From an uncultured Christensenellaceae bacterium (lineage in GTDB: Bacteria; Bacillota; Clostridia; Christensenellales; UBA3700), in contig CABKMX010000008.1 in the NCBI GenBank assembly GCA_902373595.1, positions 1 through 16,252 of the forward strand: a DNA stretch of 16,252 nucleotides. Direction: 5' to 3'. Both the position numbers and the translations under genes were made by a program. The notes below the pieces were generated by a model that saw only the letters and a program-made list of their open reading frames with translations, did not search any database and was not told the DNA's origin. Shown in pieces: positions 6,716 to 12,311 of the stretch (position 1 is its first letter; every line of letters begins with the position of its first letter).

Positions 6716-7897
6716 TCAATTGTAGCTTGCGGCGAGCGCCTTGAACGCCTCGCGGCTGCCCTCAATCTTGGCAGGCGAAACGCAATAGGCGGCGCGCGCA
6801 TATCCCTTCACGCCGAAGCTCGTCGACGGCACGATCAATATGCCTCTCTCCTTGGCTCGGGCGCAGAACTTCGCCTCGTCGCCGTCCGGCGCCTTGACGA
6901 ACAGATAGAACGCGCCCTGCGGCTTGACATATTCAAGCCCCGCCTCGTCCAGCACGCTCTCGAACAGCTCGCGGTTTCGATCGTAAAACGCGACGTCGGG
7001 CTTGACGTCGACGCACCTTGCGATCACGCGCTGCATCAGCGACGGCGCATTGACAAAGCCGAGTATGCGAGTCGCGACGCCGCACGCAGCGCAAAGCTCG
7101 TCATATCCGTCCGCATCGGGACGTATCGCGATGTAGCCGATGCGCTCGCCGGCGAGCGACAGCGACTTGCTGTACGAATAGCAGGTCAGCGTGTTGCGGT
7201 AGTACGCGCCGACATAGGGCTGTACCGCTCCGCCGTAGACGAGCTCGCGGTAGGGCTCGTCCGAGATCAGGTAGACGGGACGTCCCGCCCTCTTCGACGC
7301 CCTTTCGAGCGCATGAGTGAGTTCTTTGAGCACGTCCTCGCCGTAGACAGCGCCTGTCGGATTGTTGGGAGTGTTGACGATGACCGCCTTTGTCCTCTCG
7401 CCGACCGCCGCCTCGATTGCCGCGCAGTCCGGCATGAAGTCCGCAAGCGCCGGCACCTCGACGAGCTTGCCGCCGAAATTGGCTGCATAGCAGCGATATT
7501 CGCCGAAATAGGGAGACACGACGATCACCTCGTCGCCGTCGTCCAACAGCGATTTGAGCACGACGTTGAGCCCGCCCGCCGCGCCGACCGTCATCACGAC
7601 GCCGCCGCCTTCGTAATCCGTACCGAAACGCGCGTTGAGCGAAGAGGCGATCTTCGCCCTGACGTCGTCATAGCCGGCGTTGCTCATATATCCGTGCAAA
7701 AAGACGGGGTCGTCCGCCTGCAATTCCGCCCTCACCGCGTCAGCGACGGCGGCAGGGGGCGCGATGTTGGGGTTGCCCAGCGAGAAGTCGAACACCTTGT
7801 CTTCGCCCCAAAGCGAGGCGAGGCGTTTGCCCTCCTCGAACATCGCCCTGATTGCGGACGAAGAATTGACCATCGCTTGCATCTTCTTTGAGATCAT
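6716..7897 (-). CDS. Class I/II PLP-dependent aminotransferase
   Basis: 393-residue fold-type I aminotransferase of the AspB-like group, which moves an amino group between an amino acid and a 2-oxo acid in the cytoplasm. Visible landmarks are the substrate-loop region SLGNPN (39-44), NTPNNPTG (175-182) with the PLP-binding Asn179, SDEPYREL (212-219) with Asp213, the Schiff-base lysine K244 in SYSKSLSLAGERIGY, and the C-terminal Arg368 that usually binds the substrate carboxylate. The ATG at 7897 is chosen because GGAGG lies 5 bases upstream; a GTG at 7903 would overlap that site. It is the first gene of the operon with lepA and hemW. The amino donor and acceptor cannot be told from the sequence; aspartate or aromatic amino acids are typical of the group. 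Confidence 0.9.
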   Translation of the reverse strand: MISKKMQAMVNSSSAIRAMFEEGKRLASLWGEDKVFDFSLGNPNIAPPAAVADAVRAELQADDPVFLHGYMSNAGYDDVRAKIASSLNARFGTDYEGGGVVMTVGAAGGLNVVLKSLLDDGDEVIVVSPYFGEYRCYAANFGGKLVEVPALADFMPDCAAIEAAVGERTKAVIVNTPNNPTGAVYGEDVLKELTHALERASKRAGRPVYLISDEPYRELVYGGAVQPYVGAYYRNTLTCYSYSKSLSLAGERIGYIAIRPDADGYDELCAACGVATRILGFVNAPSLMQRVIARCVDVKPDVAFYDRNRELFESVLDEAGLEYVKPQGAFYLFVKAPDGDEAKFCARAKERGILIVPSTSFGVKGYARAAYCVSPAKIEGSREAFKALAASYN

Positions 7898-7927
7898 AAG
7901 CACCTCCGCGCGATCGCGCCAAGCTAT

Positions 7928-7957
7928 ATTATAATATCTCTATGCGCCCGCGCGCAA
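7928..7957 (-). promoter_or_regulatory. Promoter of the aminotransferase-lepA-hemW operon
   Basis: Minus-strand TTGCGC (7952-7957), 18-bp spacer, TATAAT (7928-7933), about 25 nt ahead of the GGAGG site. The spacer and -35 overlap the first of two TGCGCCCGCG direct repeats (7943-7952 and 7964-7973). Confidence 0.65.
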
Positions 7958-7973
7958 GCGTTTTGCGCCCGCG
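7943..7973 (+). promoter_or_regulatory. Possible operator: 10-bp direct repeats 21 bp apart
   Basis: TGCGCCCGCG occurs at 7943-7952 and 7964-7973, a spacing of two DNA helical turns, between the two divergent promoters. The left copy covers the spacer of the minus-strand promoter. Tandem binding of a regulator is possible, but the site matches no regulator I recognise, and GC-rich words recur by chance in this genome. Confidence 0.3.
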
Positions 7974-8003
7974 ACGAAAAATAGCGCGATATTATGCAAT
8001 TTG

Positions 8004-8032
8004 TTGACCTTTTTGCTCTGTGATAGTAAAAT
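8004..8032 (+). promoter_or_regulatory. Promoter of the LUD-GDPD operon
   Basis: TTGACC (8004-8009), 17-bp spacer, TAAAAT (8027-8032). The expected transcription start, near 8039, falls at the edge of the AGAGGTG ribosome site (8038-8044), so the leader would be only about 11 nt. Confidence 0.65.
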
Positions 8033-8049
8033 ATAGCAGAGGTGAAAAC

Positions 8050-8664
8050 ATGGACGAAAAGATATCGCGCCTGTGCGCAAAGGCGAAATTGCGCGGCTTC
8101 ATCCCGCACGTCGCCGAAAAAGAGCAGGTCAACGCCCTTGTCGAGAGCTTGATCGGCGCCGAGCCGAAAACAATCGGTTCGGGCGGCAGCATGACCTTGC
8201 ACGACCTCGGCACCCTCTTCGGCCTCGCCGCAAAGGGACACAAGGTGTACAGCTACGACACCGTATCGGACGAAGAGAGACCTACGATGTACCAACGCGC
8301 CGCCAAGGCGGATTGGTTCGTCTCCTCCGCCAACGCGGTCACGACGTCGGGCGACATCGTCAACATCGACGGCACCGCCAACCGCGTCGCGCCGCTGCTG
8401 TTCGGCGTGCCCAACATCATCTATGTGTTCGGCGTCAATAAGATTGTAGACACGTTGGACGAGGCGATCGACCGCGTCCGCAATCACGCCTGCCCTCTCA
8501 ACGCGCGCAGGCTGAACAAGAACACCCCGTGCGCGATCACCGGCAAGTGCAGCATGTGCAACTCCGCCGACTGCATCTGCAACGTCACGACGATCGTCCA
8601 CCACCCCACGCGCCTGCAAGCGCAGGTCCACCTGATCATAGTCCCCGAACAACTCGGGTATTGA
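8050..8664 (+). CDS. LUD-domain protein (lactate-utilization LutC/YkgG family)
   Basis: 204-residue soluble protein of the LUD (DUF162) family. Some members (LutB, LutC) work in oxidation of L-lactate to pyruvate; stand-alone members like this one have no firm function. Family signatures are GSGGSMTL (43-50), TTSGDIVNIDGTANRVAP (98-115), GVNKIV (128-133) and a C-terminal cysteine group C161, C167, C170, C175, C177 in PCAITGKCSMCNSADCICN, which may bind a metal or an Fe-S cluster. The start at 8050 follows AGAGGTGAAAAC; an earlier in-frame codon at 8020 would place the promoter -10 inside the gene. It is first in a two-gene operon with the GDPD gene, 7 bp downstream. No LutA or LutB partner lies in the window, so a direct role in lactate use is uncertain. 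Confidence 0.87.
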   Translation: MDEKISRLCAKAKLRGFIPHVAEKEQVNALVESLIGAEPKTIGSGGSMTLHDLGTLFGLAAKGHKVYSYDTVSDEERPTMYQRAAKADWFVSSANAVTTSGDIVNIDGTANRVAPLLFGVPNIIYVFGVNKIVDTLDEAIDRVRNHACPLNARRLNKNTPCAITGKCSMCNSADCICNVTTIVHHPTRLQAQVHLIIVPEQLGY

Positions 8665-8671
8665 GGAAAAT

Positions 8672-9424
8672 ATGAAAATCGCAAAAGACAGCCTTCTGAT
8701 GACGCGGCGCATCGCGCACCGCGGTCTGCACGACAACAAGACCATCCCCGAAAACTCGCTCGCCGCGTTCCGCAATGCGATCGAACACGGCTACGGCGTC
8801 GAACTCGACGTCTATCTGACCGACGACGGCACGCTCATCGTGCACCACGACCCGTCCCTCAAACGCACTTGCGGCGTCAGGATACATCCCGAAAAGATAG
8901 ACTCGTCACATCTCGAAAACTACCGCCTTATGAACACGGACGAGACAATTCCGCGCCTCAAAGACGTGCTCGAACTCGTCGACGGCAAGATAGGTTTGGT
9001 CATCGAGATCAAGACCACGCGCAAAGTCGACACCGTCTGCGCCGCCGTCCGCGACATGCTCAAAGACTACAAGGGCGAGTATTGGATCGAATCGTTCGAC
9101 CCCCGCATCGTCCGCTGGTGGCACGAGCATTGCCCCGACGTCGTCTTGGGTCAACTATACGACATCTATGCGTTCCAGCGCCTCTATGCTCGCAGGCTGG
9201 GCACGCACAAATACATCGACTTCATCGCCGCTCAATGCGGGATCGTCACCAAGCCCTTCTTCAACAAGGTACGCGCCGAGCGCCCCGAGGTCGTCACCGT
9301 CGTATGGACGGTGCGCACCCCCGATCAGCTCGCCCGCGCGACAAAGGAAGCGGACAACTTCATCTTTGAGTCAAACCTCAAACGGGACGACTATATCCCC
9401 CTGCCCGACCCGATTATCGAATGA
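8672..9424 (+). CDS. Glycerophosphodiester phosphodiesterase (GDPD)
   Basis: 250-residue soluble GDPD, which hydrolyses deacylated phospholipids such as glycerophosphocholine or glycerophosphoglycerol to sn-glycerol 3-phosphate and an alcohol. Catalytic and metal-binding residues are visible: HRG with H16, PEN (26-28), ELD with E44 and D46, the second catalytic His at H58 or H59 in IVHHD, and IEIK (111-114) with E112. A conserved VWTV strand lies near 211-214. No signal peptide or membrane segment is present, so it is probably cytoplasmic. The ATG at 8672 is preceded by GAGG that overlaps the stop codon of the LUD gene, so the two are likely translated together. It is followed at once by a good terminator. 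Confidence 0.92.
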   Translation: MKIAKDSLLMTRRIAHRGLHDNKTIPENSLAAFRNAIEHGYGVELDVYLTDDGTLIVHHDPSLKRTCGVRIHPEKIDSSHLENYRLMNTDETIPRLKDVLELVDGKIGLVIEIKTTRKVDTVCAAVRDMLKDYKGEYWIESFDPRIVRWWHEHCPDVVLGQLYDIYAFQRLYARRLGTHKYIDFIAAQCGIVTKPFFNKVRAERPEVVTVVWTVRTPDQLARATKEADNFIFESNLKRDDYIPLPDPIIE

Positions 9425-9430
9425 CCTCGG

Positions 9431-9453
9431 CGCGCCCGTCAAGGGCGCGTTTT
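9431..9453 (+). terminator. Terminator after the GDPD gene
   Basis: CGCGCCC (9431-9437), loop GTCAA, GGGCGCG (9443-9449), then TTTT. It starts 7 bp after the GDPD stop codon. It separates the LUD-GDPD operon from the short gene at 9502. Confidence 0.8.
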
Positions 9454-9501
9454 GCATATTGTCGCGCCTCTTGCGCACACTACCTCGCGAGGAGGTGGAA
9501 C

Positions 9502-9633
9502 ATGAAATTGTCGACATTCGTAGGTTTCGGAATGGGCGCATTGACCGCGGCGATCGCGGCGAAAAAACTCGACGAAGCGAGCGGCGCAAAGAAGAGATCG
9601 CTCAAAAAGAAAATACTTAAAATTTTGGACTGA
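9502..9633 (+). CDS. Small hydrophobic/lysine-rich peptide, 43 residues
   Basis: Predicted peptide of 43 residues with a hydrophobic, Gly/Ala-rich stretch at about 5-20 (TFVGFGMGALTAAIAA) and a strongly basic tail (KKRSLKKKILKIL). It looks like a single-pass membrane or membrane-associated micropeptide, with a topology resembling small YtxH-like proteins, though it is too short to assign. The support for a real gene is a strong ribosome site, GGAGGTGG, six bases upstream, plus a plausible amphipathic composition. A palindrome, CCTCGCGAGG (9483-9492), abuts the ribosome site, and CCTC could pair with it. No clear promoter was found between the GDPD terminator and this gene; read-through is possible. 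I do not recognise the family. Confidence 0.6.
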   Translation: MKLSTFVGFGMGALTAAIAAKKLDEASGAKKRSLKKKILKILD

Positions 9634-9650
9634 GACGTTGCGCCGGGCGC

Positions 9651-9713
9651 AATGCACAATGCGCAATGCATAATGTACAATGCATAATGCTCAATGCACA
9701 ATGAGCAATGATT
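9651..9713 (+). repeat. Nine tandem AATGNNN heptads
   Basis: Exactly nine seven-base units, each with AATG fixed and the last three bases variable: CAC, CGC, CAT, TAC, CAT, CTC, CAC, AGC, ATT. It lies in the convergent intergenic region between the small peptide gene and the membrane protein pair. The period matches the blocks near 3.5 kb. Confidence 0.8.
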
Positions 9714-9727
9714 GTACGCAATTTAGG

Positions 9728-9764
9728 AAAATTCTGCTCCGCTCTTTTGCCGGAACAGAATTTT
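9728..9764. terminator. AT-rich inverted repeat between convergent genes
   Basis: AAAATTCTG (9728-9736) pairs with CAGAATTTT (9756-9764); after a 2-base internal loop, CCG pairs with CGG. The flanks read A-rich then T-rich, so it could terminate from either side, but the stem is AT-rich. It shares AAATTCTGCTC with 3670-3680 inside repeat copy B, so it may instead be repeat-derived. Confidence 0.4.
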
Positions 9765-9800
9765 GCTTTGCGTTGCAAATTTTTCTTTCTTCAAAAATCA

Positions 9801-9827
9801 AAACGCCCGTCGCTGCATGCGACGGGC
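9801..9827 (-). terminator. Terminator after the membrane protein pair
   Basis: GCCCGTCGC (9805-9813), loop TGCAT, GCGACGGGC (9819-9827): a perfect 9-bp stem. On the minus strand it is followed by GTTTTGATTTTTG. It begins 17 bp after the stop codon of the second membrane protein. Confidence 0.85.
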
Positions 9828-9843
9828 TCGATTATACACGGCG

Positions 9844-10776
9844 TCAAATCGTCCTCTGCTTGATTGTCGGATCGATGACGTTGAAGACGTCGACATAGTA
9901 GCGCCTGCCCTTGTAGCGGTAGTAGACGACCATGTCGAAAATGCGCGTGTGCAGTAGCGACACGATGAGCACAAACACCGAACCGATGCCGAACGTCGCC
10001 ACGCCGAGCAAGATCGTCGCCGCAAACACCAGTACATAGTAGGCAAAATACCAGCTCATCAGCATGCCGAAACGCTCCTTCGCCATTTTGCAGCTCTCGG
10101 CGAGCGCCGCCCTTGCCGTCATGTCGTCCGCGACCATCGCCGGCGCCCATCCGGCAAACAGCGAGCTGCGGATCGCCGTCAATACGAAAAACACCAAAAG
10201 CGTCATCATACACCCCACAAACGCCGACCCCTTGTACACGGTCAAAAAGAGCAGCCATACGATGAACACGCCGAACGCGTAGTAGACAAGACTGAGCAAT
10301 GTGTACAGCGACGCGTAGCGCATCGCGCGCACAAAGTTGACGACCAAATTGGACGCAAAACCGAACTTGCTGTTGCTGGACATGTAGTTGTGCATGATGT
10401 CCGAAACGCAATACATCCCCCACATCATAAACAGAATGAACACGAAATAGAGCAAGATCGCAAGCACGATCGCGACGTTGATCATCAGCGAGTTGCCGTC
10501 AATGATGCCGAGAAAAGCGTCGTACACCTCGACGAGATGAGCGTATGCCGCCTCCTGCTCCTCAGGCTGATCGCCGAAAATGGTCTTGGCGTAGTCGCCG
10601 ATCGATTTGAGGACCTGCAACTCCTCGACCTGGTCGATGAAGCCCGAAAGCGTCGGTAAAAGCACGCCCACCGAGACCGCCGCCGCCACTATCGCGAGCA
10701 CGAGCAAAAACAAGAACAGCTTGTAGACCGTCGAGAACCGCGCGCTCATTATGCTGAGTGAATGCTTGAATGCCAT
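9844..10776 (-). CDS. Polytopic membrane protein of unknown function (second of pair)
   Basis: 310 residues. By eye there are about six hydrophobic segments near 19-40, 98-120, 152-180, 186-206, 240-262 and 263-282, with a long acidic extracytoplasmic or cytoplasmic loop (about 45-97) between the first two. The tail is basic and tyrosine-rich (YYRYKGRRYYVDVF, 285-298). The arrangement resembles clostridial DUF975 or stage-II-type integral membrane proteins only in general character, and I do not recognise a named family. The start codon follows the stop of the upstream membrane gene by one base (TAA-T-ATG), with GGGGAGAG inside the upstream gene as ribosome site, so the two are probably made together. 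A second ATG at residue 10 is possible but has no better ribosome site. Confidence 0.8.
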   Translation of the reverse strand: MAFKHSLSIMSARFSTVYKLFLFLLVLAIVAAAVSVGVLLPTLSGFIDQVEELQVLKSIGDYAKTIFGDQPEEQEAAYAHLVEVYDAFLGIIDGNSLMINVAIVLAILLYFVFILFMMWGMYCVSDIMHNYMSSNSKFGFASNLVVNFVRAMRYASLYTLLSLVYYAFGVFIVWLLFLTVYKGSAFVGCMMTLLVFFVLTAIRSSLFAGWAPAMVADDMTARAALAESCKMAKERFGMLMSWYFAYYVLVFAATILLGVATFGIGSVFVLIVSLLHTRIFDMVVYYRYKGRRYYVDVFNVIDPTIKQRTI

Positions 10777-10777
10777 A

Positions 10778-11602
10778 TTACAATCTCTCCCCGTATTTTT
10801 TGAGGTCTTCCCTCTCTATGTCCTCTATGTCGAAAAACGCGACATACATGAGCACATGGTAGTAGATGAATGCGAACAGATAGAACAACACGTCCGTCAC
10901 CTGTTTGAGCCCCGGCACGTCAAAGCCGTACGCAAGACACGGCGGCAAGTACGCTATGATCACCGGGATGACGACCGCCGCGAGCAGCCTGCCGAAATTC
11001 TTGCACGCGACGGGCACGCTGCGCCTGATCGCCGTGAAGAAGCCGTAGCCCTTGACCGTCATGTTTGGGATGACCAGCACGAACATCGTCGCAAGGATCA
11101 TAAAACACGCCGACCCGACGACGACCGTGACCGCGCTCATCGCGAGCGCCGCCGCCCCCGTCATCACCTGAGACCAAAAGAAAACAAACACGGACACGAA
11201 AAATCCGAGAAGTTCGACCATGATCATCAACGCGACCATGCCAAGCGTGATCGCGATCGCGTTGGCGTTGACTTTGCGGAAAAACCGACGCGCAGATACG
11301 GGATAGAACTCGCCGTACCTCATCTTGTGCTGAATGCTCCCGACCGCCGCCGATGCGAACACCACATACAATATAAAGCCGAGCACGACCAGCGCGACCC
11401 TCCATCCGTCGGTCAGGTCGCTCGCGCCCAAAAACACTTCGTCAAAACTGAGCGAATCGCCGAAGTCGCTTTGAGTCAACAACTTGATCAGCGAAACGGG
11501 CGAATTTGCCGCCCCCAAGACGATCGCAGGCAATATGAAATACAGCAGCATGCGCCAAAAGTGCCTGCCGATGTACCTGAAGCTGCTGTTCATGTATTGC
11601 AT
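10778..11602 (-). CDS. Polytopic membrane protein of unknown function (first of pair)
   Basis: 274 residues with about six hydrophobic segments near 16-31, 68-88, 114-142, 145-180, 205-222 and 236-256, and an acidic C-terminal tail (DIEDIEREDLKKYGERL). There are no transporter signatures such as Walker, EAA or permease motifs. AGGAGG lies 6 bases upstream of ATG at 11602, directly behind a near-consensus promoter. Size, topology and gene fusion-like spacing suggest it partners the next gene as a two-subunit membrane complex, but that is inference. No ABC ATPase is adjacent. Confidence 0.8.
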   Translation of the reverse strand: MQYMNSSFRYIGRHFWRMLLYFILPAIVLGAANSPVSLIKLLTQSDFGDSLSFDEVFLGASDLTDGWRVALVVLGFILYVVFASAAVGSIQHKMRYGEFYPVSARRFFRKVNANAIAITLGMVALMIMVELLGFFVSVFVFFWSQVMTGAAALAMSAVTVVVGSACFMILATMFVLVIPNMTVKGYGFFTAIRRSVPVACKNFGRLLAAVVIPVIIAYLPPCLAYGFDVPGLKQVTDVLFYLFAFIYYHVLMYVAFFDIEDIEREDLKKYGERL

Positions 11603-11625
11603 AGCGCGCCTCCTATCTTTCTTTC

Positions 11626-11654
11626 ATTATATCCCTTTTCACGCGCGCGGTCAA
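11626..11654 (-). promoter_or_regulatory. Strong promoter of the membrane protein pair
   Basis: Minus-strand TTGACC (11649-11654), 17-bp spacer, TATAAT (11626-11631): the best sigma-A match in the window. Predicted transcription start is near 11619, 17 nt before the ATG. It lies 16 bp past the HAD gene stop, with no terminator between. Confidence 0.8.
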
Positions 11655-11669
11655 GGACAAAGCCCAAAC

Positions 11670-12311
11670 TCACCGCCCCTGCGTCAAAAACGCGCGCACG
11701 TCCTCGGGGCTCGCCGCGAAAAAGACGATGTTGGGCTGAGTCAACTGCTCGCGCACGCCGAAGCCCCACTCGCATATTATGCAGTCCATCCCGACCGCTT
11801 GCGCGCCCTCGGAATCGAACACCGTGTCGCCGATCATCACGCACTCTTCGACCTTTGCGCCCAGCGCGTCCAGCGCGTGCGACAGCACCTCTTGCTTGGT
11901 CTCGCGCAGGTGGTAGACAAGCCCCGAGACAAAGTCGACGCTGTCGTACACCCCGAACGATTTGAGAAGGGCGATCGCCTCCTCCTCCTTTTTGCACGTC
12001 GCGACGCACACCGAAAAGCCGTCCGCTTTGAGCCGCGCGAACAAGTCCGCTATCCCGTCGTAAAGACGCGTCAGCCTGATGTTGCCCTCGCAATAGCGCT
12101 TGCGGAAAAACGCGACCGCCTCGTACGCCTTGTCCCTGTCGCCGAAGAGCGTCTCGAACGTCTCGGACAGCGGCGGACCTATCCAGCGCGGATAGTTGCG
12201 CCTGTCCACGGTCATCCCGTAGTGGGCGAAAGTGTCGTCGAGCGTCGCGTATATCCCCTGCGACGTGTCGCAGATCGTGCCGTCGAAATCAAAGAAAAGC
12301 CTGCGGTACAT
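11670..12311 (-). CDS. HAD-superfamily phosphatase (phosphoglycolate phosphatase-like)
   Basis: 213 residues. HAD motif I is DFDGT with nucleophile D8 and D10, motif II is T105 in VATCKKE, the motif III lysine is K139 (ETKQEV), and motif IV is IGDTVFD (160-166) with D162 and D166. A helical cap of subclass I lies between about 15 and 85. Such enzymes dephosphorylate small phosphometabolites or pyrophosphate; the substrate here is not known. The ATG at 12311 overlaps the valS stop codon (TGATG), so translation is coupled to valS; a TTG one codon earlier is less likely. It is the last gene of the pgsA-valS operon. Confidence 0.88.
   Translation of the reverse strand: MYRRLFFDFDGTICDTSQGIYATLDDTFAHYGMTVDRRNYPRWIGPPLSETFETLFGDRDKAYEAVAFFRKRYCEGNIRLTRLYDGIADLFARLKADGFSVCVATCKKEEEAIALLKSFGVYDSVDFVSGLVYHLRETKQEVLSHALDALGAKVEECVMIGDTVFDSEGAQAVGMDCIICEWGFGVREQLTQPNIVFFAASPEDVRAFLTQGR

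Noticed and set aside
6428..7891. Plus-strand open frame of 487 residues opposite the aminotransferase and lepA start
   Set aside because: Spans two real genes and their intergenic gap, with no domain. Shadow of the minus-strand codon use.
9639..9653. TTGCGCCGGGCGCAA palindrome as a terminator for the 43-residue gene
   Set aside because: The loop is only three bases and no T-run follows on the plus strand; heptad repeats begin at once.
10751..11965. Plus-strand open frame rich in His, Arg and Asp opposite the membrane proteins
   Set aside because: The His/Arg/Asp-rich composition is what antisense reading of hydrophobic membrane helices gives; no ribosome site.
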